NCBI RefSeq assembly: GCF_000189635.1
Contig: NW_002476280.1
Span: 1-64,000 of the forward strand
Length of the DNA stretch: 64,000 nucleotides
Origin: Tetrahymena thermophila SB210
Lineage: Eukaryota > Ciliophora > Oligohymenophorea > Hymenostomatida > Tetrahymenidae
Reading direction: 5' to 3'
Under the pieces are notes generated by a model that was not told where the DNA came from, searched no databases, and saw nothing but the letters and a program-made list of their open reading frames with translations. Each line of letters begins with the position of its first letter. Within the stretch, counting starts at the first letter, position 1. Positions 34,529 through 47,856 of this stretch are shown here, piece by piece. The translations under genes were made by a program, and so were the position numbers.

Positions 34529-36783
34529 TCATAGCTTTGTATAAAGTAAGGAACTTTATTGATTTTCTCTTTTTTCATTCAAATAACTCTTTTTGTGCTT
34601 TATTTATTCATTTTCTGTTTGTGTATTCAAATATGATTTCAACGGATAGTTTTCATTTGATTTTTAGCCTGTTAAGTAATTTGTTAAATAGTTTTGGCAT
34701 GTAACTAAAGGGTTCTTTGAATAATTAAGAGTTGATTATTAATTTGTAAGAGGTTTGTAATCTGGAATAGTGCTACTCTTCAAATACTGTTAAATATTAA
34801 TATCTCTTAAGCCAAGAGGTAGGGTTGAGTTTGTATAGCTACTTTGAGAAGAAGAGGGAGTTGTAATAGGTAAAGTTGAAGAAACAAAAGATGTAGAAAA
34901 CTTTGTGTTAGAAGTTGAGCTCTAAGCATAATCTTTAAAGTTATTAACTTAGCAGTTTGTAGGACTACTTAAAGGTTCAGCAACATTATCTAAAGTTAAT
35001 TAGCTCTAAACGTTTTCTTTGCTTTATGTAATTGAACTATAATTAATAGGACTCATAAGAGAATTGTAAGTTGCATACTAAGGATAATATTAATTCGGTT
35101 AGGGCGAATTCAAGGTAATTCTACTTTCTTAAAGAAGACTTTAGCTCAAATTAGTCTTAGGAGTTTGAGCTGTATGTGAAGTGAGGGGAACAAATAATAT
35201 TTTTGACTAGGTTAAATTATTTTTTAGCTCATCACTAGTTGGGATATAACTTAGTTATGACTTAATTCTATTCTCATTTTACAGTTCTTTTTTAGTAAAA
35301 TAATCTCCAAAATAAGTCGCTTTGCTTCCGTCTTAAATGATAAAATTACTACTTGCAAACAAAGTCTCCTTCCTAAAACTGAAATTCTAAGCAAAAGATA
35401 TGAAACTATTTTATTATTTTATTATTTAATTTAATAAAAAATAAAAATTAATTTGCTATTTCTAAAATAAATTTTATAACTCTTTATTGTATACAATTAT
35501 GAATGTATAAAAATAGATATAAATTATTATTTCAATAACTAATTTAAAACCATCTTTTTTTATTCGATTAAAAAATTACTTTTCTCTTTAATTTTAGAAT
35601 GGTTATTCATCTACGATTTCAGATCTGTTTTCTTTTTCTAGTATTGGATCTTCATATTCAGGGTATTAGAATGAGGATGCATAAAGTTCATCATATAACT
35701 TGGGGTAGTTTCTGATATGAAATTGAAAAATTATGGTTTTTAAATATTTAAATGTATTTTTATTAATCTTGTTTAAATTACTTTTCGTATTATTTAGAGC
35801 ATCTATTGAAGCTAGGAGTTTAAACTCTCTTATTTGAAAATTTAAAATCTGATTCTTCATAGCTCCTTGCTGTCACTGGAGATTCAAATATTTTAAGATT
35901 TGATTCTGTATATGAATGTTTGTGAGGACTTAGTCTTATTTCTTTAAAGCCAATAACTTCTTCTTTTGCTTTTGATAAAAAGCTAAAATTTTGCTTTCCC
36001 TCATTTAATTTGTAAGAGTCAACTTCAAAACTTTTATCTTTATTTAGGAAAAATCCTTATTTAGTTGAATCAAGGTTGGTAGTTTCTTTCAGAACACTAG
36101 ATTATCTTTCACTTTCTACCTTGCTCTCTGTTGCAAGTTAGCTTGAGCAACCCATCAGATTATTTACTAATTCTATAATAATATAAAAAAGAGATAATAA
36201 GTAATATATAAGAGTTATTAACACTCTTTTAAATAGTTTAATTTTTTTTAATGGTTGTATAGTTGTTGGATAAATGAAATTACAGTCCATGCTTGCTATA
36301 AAATTATTTTTTTCTTTCTAGGAAGCATGAAAAGAGTAATGAAATAAAAGTAGAACTATTATTATTACAAGTTGTTAAAGATGCAGGAAGAGTTTAACAC
36401 TTTTCAATTTATGTTTGCTTGTTTTATCCTTCATTTTCTTAGTAAAATTTGACTAAAATTAAGTTATGTTTTTCTTCACATGATTATTGCTTTATTTTTT
36501 CTATCATCTCTAAATAATTTATAGTCTTTAAGTTGCTACTTGGACTTATTGTGGACTTTACTTAGTAACTGGTTTATTTTTGATCTAATTTTTATTCACC
36601 TTTAGGACTCAGAAACTTCTAACCTGGTAACCCATGAAGCTTGGGAGAAGAATCAGTATTTACTCTAACTTTAGAGTAATACATAGAATTGTCAAGTTAT
36701 TTTTTTTGATCATAGGTGGTATTGATATCCTTAACTTATCTGCTTAAGATAAGCCTTGATTAAGGTTAGTTTTAATGCAGCAT
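34529..36783 (-). CDS. Ser/Asn/Gln-rich protein with internal MGCSS sequence
   Basis: Four exons on the minus strand (36783-36369, 36172-35782, 35711-35580, 35405-34529) join in phase to about 604 residues. No catalytic domain is recognised. The protein is low in complexity with charged islands, for example LPGQKFLSPKG near residue 65 and NRSEIVDE in the short third exon. C-terminal 300 residues are rich in Ser, Thr, Asn, Gln and Pro. Within exon 2 an ATG at 36155 begins MGCSSQ, a textbook N-myristoylation and palmitoylation signal. If transcription or translation began there, a 461-codon membrane-anchored form would result. The upstream exon has good coding composition and splices in phase, so I favour the longer form with moderate confidence. 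Confidence 0.62.
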
Positions 36784-38941
36784 TATTTTTCAATTATTTT
36801 ACTTAGTTTATTAATTTATTTGTTTACTTATCAGTTTTTAAGAATATTAATTGGAATAAATAATATAAATTTGATTGTTAAAATTTAAGTAATATATATA
36901 TTAATACTATCAGAAGGATTTTCTAATTGATATTATTTAATTTTTCATTATCATTAAATAAAACATCAAAATAAAATAGTGTTAAACAATATTAAATTTT
37001 ACAAAAAAGTAAGACCGCTAAAAAACTCTATATAGCTAGGTATTGCTAATAAATAACTAACTTCGACTTATTTATTTAGAATTTTATTTTTTATTATATA
37101 ATTAAGGTATTATTACTTGAATATACTAATAATATAAGGCGCAATTTATCCGTTAAAAGCCTTGACTGAATAATTAATTTAATAATTTTTAATTTTAATT
37201 AAAATAATATAAAAAATAAAAACAATTTTAATTGTAAATATAAATTTAGAATTATTTATATTTTTAAATTTTTTTGTGATTTTTTTAATTCTTTTTAATA
37301 ACTTATGTTAGGCCTATTTTCATATTTAAAACTTAAATAATTAATTTTTTATTAAAATTGTAATTATTTAAATAGAATAATTTATTATATTAAAAGAATA
37401 TGTTTGAAATTTAAAGTATTAATGATGTAAACAAATATATGAGAACGATTATAAAATATTAACTAAATTTAACATCTAAAATATTATCCAATTAATAATT
37501 ATCTTTTATATATTATTCATTTATTTATAAATTTTTTATAAAAATTATTTTTTTAAACTATTTTCATTTATTTTAAATTAAATTTTATTGGGCTTTTTAA
37601 TTTGTTTTTTGTCAAAGTTATATCTTATTATTTCATTTTAAACAATATTTTTTTATGATTAAATGTTCATTTTGATTTTCCACATGGAATTCAAGTTATT
37701 AGAGTTAGAATATATCTCTAAACCGCAGTTACTTACTTTTAGGTCAATTTTTTAAATATAGCTACTAATTTTTAGGATAAAAATTTGGTATTTATTTTAT
37801 TTATTATTGTGGCTAATTATGAAAGTGTTTATTTTTGTTATCATCTAAAAATTTATCAACTATTTAATGATTTTTTGCATTTTTTAGTCTATTTTAAGGC
37901 TAATTTTAAGTTATATTTTTATTTAATATATTTTAAAACAAACTTTCTATTTGATCATCTACTTTTTCTTTGTTTTTAAAAGAAAAAGTTTATATTTATT
38001 TTCATATTACTGATTAATAATATTATTATCTGATATGCTTAGATTAATTTTATTAACAACTACCAATAAATGTATTTATTAAACTTTTTTATATTTATTA
38101 AAAATCTATTGTTTTAGATTTTTCTTTATTTTTGGCCTATTTTGCACAATTAAAGCTTTTAGATTATAAATACTCCTCATTAAATTATTTTAAAACTTTT
38201 TAAATAGCATTTTTACAATGTCATAATCATCGAAAATTGTTTTTTATAATTTGTTATTAGAAATTATTTGAAAATAAAAAAAGAAAGATAAATCTCCAAA
38301 TAAATAATTAATTTAGCTATATATCGATTTACTTTAATGCAAATGATTAGTAATATTGGTCTTAATAATTGACTAACTACAGTATTTAAGTGTTCAAATA
38401 ATTCTATAATATGAATTAATAATTCAAATATTTTTATTAAGTTATTTTATTTTGTGTTATTTTTAAACAATAAAAGAATTATTATTATATAACTTCTCAA
38501 ATATTTTTAATATTTATCTGGAAAAATTATTTTAATTATTTGAAAGAAAATAAATTCATTTAAGATAAAAATAGAAATTTATATTATTTTACACTTACTA
38601 AAAATAATTTATTTTTTTTAAAATTGGAAATTTAAACTTATAAAAATATTTATTTGCTTTTTAAAAATAAACGAGGCAAAAATTTTTTTTTAGGAAGTTT
38701 TGCAAAATAAAATTTTTTTCTCAAAACTAACAATTTTAAATAAGATGTATGAAATGTTTAATCCTTGATAGTGATAATACCTATTAAGAATTTTTATTAA
38801 AAAATAAATTGTATGTATGTGATAATATAACAAAGGAGTTCCTAAAATTTAAAATTAAGTTTTGACAAATAATTAGCATTATCTAATAAATTTTTATTAT
38901 AATTTAACAAAAATTATCAATATTAATATTTTGTTTTTAAT
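36784..38941. other. Long AT-rich intergenic spacer
   Basis: About 2.2 kb between a minus-strand and a plus-strand gene. Only AT-rich DNA is seen; a 64-codon standard-code frame at 37785-37979 is Phe/Tyr/Leu-rich and not convincing. Confidence 0.5.
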
Positions 38942-41900
38942 ATGGTTATTAAAGATGAAGAAATCAATTAACAAGAGAAAAAAGCTCAAAAACAAAAAGA
39001 TGGTAAGCTTGAATAAAGCATTGGCAAATCAAGACAAGATTCAAAAGGATAGTTTAAAGAAAATATGATGCGCTTTTTGTTTATATTTATGCCATATACA
39101 CTTATGCTCTTAGTAATAGCCATTGCTTACTCTGTTTCAATGAAGTTTATTTATATCTAAAATATGTAAATATGTTTAAATTAGTCGAAACGTTTGAATT
39201 AAACTTTTTTGGTATATAAGGTAAAATAATTTATAAAGTACTATGCTCAATTATTTTAGAGATTACCTCAAATACATAAATTAATCTGAATAATTGAAGG
39301 TTTCAATTGGATTCTAAAGGATATCATCTTAAACCCAAACGATTGGGTCATTTATAAGAAAGATTTAATCAAAGATTAGCTACAATGACTTCAGTAATTT
39401 ATTCTTCTTTTTTAACTTAGAATTGTTTGTAAGATAAAAAGATACATTAAGTATTTTAGATATTTTTAAGCTTAGAATATGACGAAAATATCAATAAATA
39501 TAGTCTAACTAATTCATATTTTTAGTTACTCATTTATTTTATTCATTAATTACTGATAAAAAAGTATTTAATTTAATTAACATTAGTTATTGACTAAAAT
39601 TTAATATCCACTCAGTATTCTGATAAAAAGTGGAATTTTTTAACTTCAAACGACTTCAACATAGATGATATTTGTCAAGCCTAAGATTATTTGACCTAAA
39701 TGTAGAATTAAAATTAACAGAGCGACTATAATTATTGTAATTTTGCATTTTATTATATTCAATAATACATTATCATCATTTAATCCAATCAATAAATTAA
39801 TCTGCTTTTGTAAAAGTAAATCAGTAGTATTTTACTTGGGGAAACCCTTAGGTAGGGTACTGGAGTGAATTAAGTGATACTCAAAAGCAGTTTATTATCT
39901 CTTAAATGGCTATTTTGTAATCTTTATCTCCTGCTTACCTCTTAAACTAGAAGTATGAAGAAATAAAAACTATGGCTTATTATTTGGTAAATGGGAAAGA
40001 TGGAATGAGTGTAACAACTACTTTAGTGTAAAAATAATTAAATTAATACCATAAAATTGCAATTAAAGAAAAAAACAAATGAGTTATTTTTCAAATTAAT
40101 TAAGATTTTAAGTGTATTTCCTTTTTTTTGGAAATAACTTTCGAAAAATTTAATTTTTCTTAATGTTAATTTTTATAAAATTCTTCTTATTTTTTTAAAG
40201 TATTTTTTGACTTTATTAAATTATTTTAGGCCAAGGCTTTTATCAGATAATTATTGGAATCAACCATAATTTGGAAGCCCTTTTTCCTGCCAAATCAATC
40301 AGAACGGTAAGAGAAGAGGATACTTGTTTAATAGCACATCTTAATTTAATGGTTTTTAATACATGAACCCAAATTATACTTATTGCTTTAACCCTTAAGA
40401 TCCAAAGAGCTAAAATAATTGCATGTGTGAATATGAAAATATCAAACGATTATATCCTTTAGATGTCCGTTGTAGACCATGGTATTTGAGCTCCAATTCT
40501 TCTTCTTATGTGTAATTTACAATTTTTTGATTAACCATTAAAAATTTATATATTATACTTATATATAAAGCTCATTTAGTGATCCTTATATTGATTATGA
40601 TACTAATTCACTTATTTCTACTGCAACATTTAAAGTTGTAAAATAAGACTAAAGTAATAATTTATTTAACGAAGTTACTCTATAAGGAAATGAAAAGGCT
40701 GACGCAGTTCTAGGATTAGATTTCAACTTATAAGAGCTTTAATAAAGATATAAATAACAAAATAATTCTACAACAGAATATTCATATATTGTTTCTGCTG
40801 CAACAAAAAATTTTGATGATTTCTAAGGTAACTACGAATACACAGCTATTACCCATCCACTTATAAAAGGTAAAATCAAGTTATTTTAAATAAGAAAATT
40901 TCAAACAAAGATAAATATCAACAATAATCACTTTTTTATTTTTAAAGCTATTTTCAAAAAATTAGCTTGCCTAAATTGGTAAATTAATTTTGAAAGATAA
41001 ATCTTTATTAAATTTGGTAATATTAAATTAATTACCTTACAAAATTCATTTTATATAAAAACTTTTATTTGTAAATTTGATTTATTCTTAGATATTTACT
41101 TATAATTAAAGTTAAAAATAAGAGTTTTGTTTAATTAACTTAGTTAGATTAACTATTTATTTAAATAGTGAGAAAAATTAATTTAATTATTAATATAATT
41201 ATTATTTTTTTCAAACTTAAATTTATTTTACATAAAATATTTATTAAAATTCAATTGTAAAATAGATCAAAAAGCAAAAATATATGAATTAGAGTTCTAA
41301 AATTCAGCAAATAAAGAAGAAGAAATTGAATTATATTTAAACAAAACATCTTTTATGACAAACACAAATATAAGATTAAATAATTGCACAAATCAACTAA
41401 ATTCTAATTCTTAAAATCATTACGAGTACATAACTAAAAATGGGTAAACATTTCTAACACTTTTTTCTGCTATATAAATATGTTATGGAAATCTTTACGA
41501 GTAGAAAGTACTAACTGTAGGATATATTGCTCGGTGCATAGCATAAACTGTTTATGACAAATATATCTCCCAAATCACATAATCGATAAAGAGAATGAAT
41601 TAACTATTTACTTACGTTGTAGTTAGTTCTTTTAGCTTTTTATTTATATTGCTTTACTTCATGCTAAAATAACTTTTAATGCATAACTTTGATATTCCTA
41701 TTTCAATTTTAAATAATTTCTTGTAGTCAGCTGATTCTAAGGAGTAATTTTTATATCTTTTATAAATATTTTATGAAATATTTTTATAAATTAGCATTCA
41801 CGAGCTAAATTAGATGATACAAAATGGAAAGTTCAAAACTTAATATGAGCTTTAAAATATTATAACAGCAATTAATTAAATAGTTATTTCTGTTTAAATA

Positions 41901-43516
41901 TAAGTTGAAAAAGAAATGGATTCTGACGAAAATATTGAAAATTTGGATAAAGTAATCCAATAGTATGTGGAAGCAGCCAAAGTTTATTTTCTTGTTGATC
42001 ATAAAATTGGATAGAGTTTATGGTAAATATTTTGAAGAATTAAATTAAATATTTTAACAAATTTTACATTTAGTATGAATAATTTAGGATTTATTCATAT
42101 ATTGAAAAAAGAATATCCAAAAGCTTTAGTTTACTAATAAAAAGCTAACATTATTTCAGATGAAATACTTTAGGAATTCTTTAAGGATCTAGATAACTCT
42201 AAAAGCCTTCCTGAAAAATAAATGTTTTTGTGTAAAAAATTTAATTTATTTATGAATTTGCATGCTTGCAGGAAGTTTTAGTTAGCTTAATTGATTATTA
42301 GAAATATTTCTTTAGGATGTTAAGGATAGGCATTTTAATAGTACTATCAAATTGCTCTTGAGGAAGATAAAAAAGAGCTTTTGCATGATTTTATGATGAG
42401 TTTTAATTAAAATACAAAAAATTCAGTAAGTTTAAGAAAATAAACATCTCTTTAAAATGATTTTTTTGATATGCTGTAAAAAAATAACAAATTTGATAAT
42501 CCAGATTAATTAAAATTATATCTTGATAAAAAGCAAGAAATTTACTAAAAAATAAATAAATTATCACAAAAATAATAAAAGAGTTAAATAGATATAAATT
42601 AAATTATCTCAGTGAATGATGAAAATATCTTATCAGGGAAATTTTATGAAACAAAACAAAATTTGGAATTAATTTAATCTCCATAAATTAATTCAAGAGA
42701 GAGTCTAGTTAATTATCGAAGTAGAAAATTCTATTTTTCGAATAGATTTTTTGAAAAATAAAACTATGCTTAAAAAGAAAAAGATGATACTAAAATAAAC
42801 GAACTATTTTCAAATGAAAAAAATTTTATTGCATAGGCTCTAGATATCCTTTATGAAAGTTTATAAATATTTTAATAAATTAACACTTAGAGTTTTAATA
42901 AATATAAAAGATATGAAAATAAAGTTATGAGCATGCTTACATTGATCTTAATTTGTAAATGCCATATCATTTTGTAAAAAAGAGAAGTTATAATTGAGGA
43001 AACACTTTAAGTTATTTACAATATATATTAGAATATTAAAACTAATGATTTTATCAGTCTTTAACACAATTAAATTCCTCTAAATGTTGTAATGGCAAAA
43101 TATTACTTAATTCTAGCTTAGATTGAATTATCTAAAAAAAATTATAAAAAATCTCTCAAATATAACTTAAAAGCGTTGAACTTTAATAAATTCCATCCAA
43201 ATTAATTTCTTTGCATTTAATATTCAAATTAGATAAAGAGATACTATGATCCTTTAGATAGTCTTGAGGCTCTCTAAAACATCTACTAAATAATTTAGGA
43301 AGCAAATATAAAGCTTAGCTCTTTTTAATTAGAAACTTTGTAAAGCGATATTTAGAACCTTTAATCAGCTGCCTAAAATTACTGTAAAATATTTATAATT
43401 TTTATTAAAAATATTTTTTTTTAAAATGATAATTAATTTAAAAAGGTGAGCTAGGATTTTTTGAGGTTTTTTTCAAATTAGAGAAGTGGGCAGATACAAA
43501 AATAATTCCTTTGTGA
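38942..43516 (+). CDS. Cache-domain membrane receptor with TPR-like cytosolic region, copy 1
   Basis: First of four tandem paralogues; multi-exon. Exon 1 (38942-39165) encodes a charged N-terminus and the first transmembrane helix (MPYTLMLLVIAIAYS). Extracellular exons follow to about 41500, with conserved DYLKYINQSE, YFTWGNPQVGYWSELSD, a Cys pair, RCRPWY at 40468-40485 and DPYIDYDTNSLISTATFKV, the pattern of a dCache-type ligand sensor. CYGNLYEQK lies just before the second helix (about 41615-41670). HNFDIPISILNNFLQ starts the cytosolic part, which has the DH..GQSLW signature and then TPR-like helical repeats (NNLGFIHILKKEYPKAL) from 42074. The last intron (43384-43445) leads to a short exon with FFEVFF. 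No kinase or cyclase domain is present. The full intron set is not resolved. Confidence 0.8.
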
Positions 43517-43771
43517 CTTTAAGAAATATTATGATAAAGGATAAATATTCTAAAATAACTTGAACTAATTAAAACATAGAAATTTAAATACTAATTTTGG
43601 TATTTTATTTATTAAATAATTTACATATTTATTTATTTATAAAAATTATTAGTTGTTGATTGAAAATAAAAATATTAAAAAATAAATTAAATTGATTTAA
43701 ACTACAAAAAAATATATTGAGAATACTTTAAATAAGTATATAAAAAATTAATTCTATCTTAAATATCAAAT

Positions 43772-46256
43772 TCAGAATTAGTTAGTTGAAATGACAGCCA
43801 TTTTTTCAGTATCGCTTTATCTAATTTATACTTTTTAACGAATTTTGTTTTCTAACTTAATTTTAAACCATAAAAATGCAACTAGATTGCAAGCAGCAAT
43901 AAAACCTAAAATCACAAAGAAAATTATGTACATCTTTTTATGTTCATCTTCGTTTTCGTTTTCTTTAATGTATTAAGTATTTTATTTATTATCTTCGATA
44001 ACTGCTTCGTTTACTAATGGTTTGTAGATTGTGAAGGAATCAAAGACTTCCAAAGAATCTGAAAGAATATGCTCAAAAACTAAATGAGTAGAATTTTTAA
44101 CAGTTACTGTACTAAATCCTAAAGTTCTATCGCTTGTAACTGTAAGCTATCCTCCAGGATCTAATTATTGTTAAGTTTAAAATCAGTTATAAGAATATAA
44201 TCAAAAAAATTTTATTTTACATCCTGAATCCTTAGGGAAGTAATGGTAGGTACCACCTGAACCATCAACTACATAAACTGGAGCTTCAGGTGATTCATAC
44301 AAAGAGCAACTTTTCATTTTGCACTATTCTGTTTATTTGAATTTTGGTTATCCTTTATAATTAGGTTAAATTCTTTCATAAGCATGAACATGTCCAGCAA
44401 GATAAATATCAACTTTGTGTTTATTTAAAAGATCTTCTAACTATTTTTTTCAAAAATTTTAATTATTTTTCAATCAAAACACAAAAAAAATAAAAATTAT
44501 TTTTAACATTCCAAAAATATTATCCTTTCTTAGGAGATATTATTTCCAAATAAACATTAATCTCAAGTAAAGTATAATTAAGAAAAATACTTAATTTTTA
44601 GAAAAAAATCAATAATTTTTAATCAAAAGTAAATAAAATAGTTTGCTTTTAATTAAAATCAATGATTAATATAAATAAAATATTTTTTTGTATTGAAATA
44701 AATTTATCTAAATAAAAAATATCCTTAATAATTATTGGAAACACTTAAGTTATAAAAATGAATGAATGAATTAATATTTACATCAGAAAATATTTCAGGG
44801 TTTGAATAACAAGCACTGGTAGCAAAATCTTCGAAGCAGTAGATATTTTAGTGAGAATAAACAATAGACCATCTATACTTGCCTTTCATTTCAGTCATGG
44901 TATCATCAAACCATTTAAGAAGTTACTATAACCATTACTTATCAATTCCAATATTTTGATTGGTTTTTGGGTCTTTAATATATTTGTTTGTATTCATTCC
45001 TACAAGCAATAAATCACCTATGCTTAAGGTATAGTAGTCACTTTCAGAAATAGATGATCTAGGATTTCTAAAGAAAGATTTGTAATAGCTATAATTATAC
45101 CATTCTTCGTGATTACCAGCAATAGTCTAAATTTTAATTATAATGGATTTGCATTAAAAATATGTATATGTGAGATATTTATGAAAATAATTACCACATA
45201 AGGAATGGTTGCATAGGAAAATTCTGCAGCTTTTAAGAAGTTTACTCCTCTTTAGCCACTGTCATCATTAAGATCGTAGGCATAATCTCCACCAGCTATA
45301 ATACCAACAAAGTTCTTTCTCTCTTATTTGATCTGTTTTAACAAATAATATGAAAAATACTTAAAAATAAAGAATTTATAGTAATATTACATATTTATCC
45401 ATGATGTACATATTGTCTTTACCAAATTGTCTGTTGCCATATTTAGTATTAGGATTTATATCATAATCAGCGACCCAAGCAAATTTGAATTCTCTTTCCT
45501 TAAGTTTGGAATAGTCAATGTGGTAGAACTCAAATAATCCTCTTTATTTAATTCAAAAATTGTATAAATATTAAGTAGAACTAAATATGAATCAATTAAT
45601 TAATTTATTTACTTATCTTTTAATACTGGAGTAGAGTCATCTATTTTTTATTTTAAAATAAAATAAAGTTTACTAAAAAAAATGCTAATTTATTAATCAA
45701 ATTAGTCTTTGTAGATATATAGTAAATTACCTGAAAGATAGAAACACTTATAGGAGATTAAAGAATCAGGTTTGAATTTAAGAATAGAAGCATCAAGCTA
45801 ATATTCATATATGTACATTTCAAAATCTTCAGTTCTTGTCTCTGTTTTAGCAATTCCAGTAGTGTCCTTAGGTTAAACTTTTTGATAAAAGCTATATTAA
45901 TTTGTTAAAAATTTGATAGTTTTTTTTACAGAATCTCTTGATTTAGACAGGATTCAAGGTTAATTTAACTTTTAAATCCAAGCTTGTATAAACTTCGCAA
46001 TAGTTTTTGGGACAATTAGCCTTATTTTTTAAGTTAGTGTTGAATAAAATTTTAATAATTTTACTTTAGTAAAGTAAGTAATAGTATAGTCGTGGCGGGT
46101 AGCTTTTAGAAGTTTTTCTTTGTCGTATTAAGTGGAAAGATCAAAATTATCTCCTAAGCTTAGCTTAATTCCATTAGGTTAGCAACTTGGATCAGTGCCT
46201 TAGGAATAAATCAAAGCACACAGACTAAGTAAAACTAAAATTAAATATTTTGTCAT
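43772..46256 (-). CDS. Purple acid phosphatase (metallophosphoesterase) with C-terminal membrane anchor
   Basis: Multi-exon on the minus strand; first exon 46256-46065 with a signal peptide, second starting at 46020, stop at 43772. The catalytic block is clear: AGGDYAYDL (metal-binding GDxxY), AGNHEEWYNYS (GNHE), an IVYSHQNIYC segment carrying the next His, and LAGHVHAYERI (GHxH). Together these ligands build the Fe/Zn dinuclear centre of purple acid phosphatases, which hydrolyse phosphate monoesters at acidic pH. After the enzyme domain a linker and one transmembrane helix (MYIIFFVILGFIAACNLVAF) precede a basic cytosolic tail, so the active site should face the lumen or outside. It lies between receptor copies 1 and 2 and ends about 255 bases from the 3' end of copy 1. 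Internal exon boundaries are only partly resolved. Confidence 0.88.
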
Positions 46257-47856
46257 TTTTTGGTTTTTTGAGGCTTTTAGAAAATTTTTTAATTAATAAA
46301 TTATAAATAATTGATTTTTTCCACTTAAAATAATAACCTTTTAAGTATTAATTATGAAAATTAATTTAAAAAGAAACATAAAATTAAAAGGTTCTACTTT
46401 TTAAAAAGAGAGTGTGGCATCAAATTTTTTATTACAATTTATCTGTTCTACAAACATATTTATTTACTTAACTTTTAATGAATAACAAAAATAAACCACA
46501 GTTTTAGTATATTAAGTAAATTAAGAAAGCTTATTTTCTTTTTTAAGTATCAAAAATAAGTAAAATATATTTCTAAAGCTCAAGTAAATTTTCATAATTA
46601 ATATAAATTAATTTTTAAAACTTAAATCTCTAAATTGTTACTACATAAAAAATATAAAAAAATAGCATAAAAAAATCACATCATAATTGGTTCTAGCATG
46701 CTTTTTATTTAGTTCATTAATTTTATTATAATAAAATAAGTTAAGTATGCTTAACTTTGCAAATAGACTAATCAATCTAAAATTTTTTACATTCATAATA
46801 CCTATTTATTATTAAATATTATGTTTTAATATAAAAGTTTAATTTAATTTATGGACCCCATATTAATATTTAATAATAATTAAATTTATGATTATATATA
46901 TTTAGTAATATTCAAAGATTTTCTATTAAGTGCTAGTCTAAAAATAAATACCATTAATAGATAGATAAATAGATAAATAATACATATATTTATTTTCATA
47001 AATTTTCAATTTTTTATTAGAATATTTCTAATTTTAGCTTATAATCATTAACTAAGATCCATCAAATTATTTTATGTGATTCTTATGAAAGTTGAATGAT
47101 AAATTTGCCTTTTTAAAAATAATTTTGCTTTTAGTACTTAACATAATTCATATCTTAAGAGGGATTTTATTAATTTTTAAAGGGATTTAAAGATATTTTC
47201 AAATTTAAAAATAAAATTTTAATGATTTTGCTTAAATGGTATGAATTAAGATTTCTATTTATAGTATTAGCATTTATTAGTATTTTAATTTATATTTATT
47301 TATCTTAATAGATCTATAAAATAAGAAAGTAAAGCTGTGGTAAAAGGCTTGGATATTACTATTTGGGGTATTTAATAATAAATTTAGCAGTTTATTTTAT
47401 TCAATTAATTTATGGAAGTAGATAATTTATATTATTTTATAAAATTTAATATATTGTAAAAAAAATTTTGAATAAAAAAGTTGAAATTATTTTAAAAATA
47501 CTTTTAAAATAATGTGAAAAAATTGAATATCCTAAAAAATTTAAGCTCAAAAAACTGTAAAGATTAAGTTAAAATTTAGTTAACTATATCTATTAAATAT
47601 AAATGTGATCGATTTTATTTTAAGATAATGAGTTTTTTAATAAGTAATTGACCTACTTTAATATATTCAATTTCTTTAATTAAATTATTGTTCGTTTGTA
47701 AAATAAGGTCCAACAAAACTTAATATAAAGACATTTAAAGATAAAAAGCAAGGATTATAATAAATAGTTTTTTTAATTAAAATGTAGAAAAATGAATAAT
47801 ATTACAATACTAATAGAAAGATCAAAAATGGATAGTTTTTATGGAAATACGTTAAC
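46257..47856. other. AT-rich intergenic spacer, divergent promoters
   Basis: About 1.6 kb upstream of both the acid phosphatase (minus) and receptor copy 2 (plus). It contains a GATA-type repeat (about 46960-46978) but no supported gene. Confidence 0.5.

Noticed and set aside
37785-37979. 64-codon Phe/Tyr-rich frame
   Set aside because: Composition of random AT-rich DNA, no neighbouring exons in phase, no motif.
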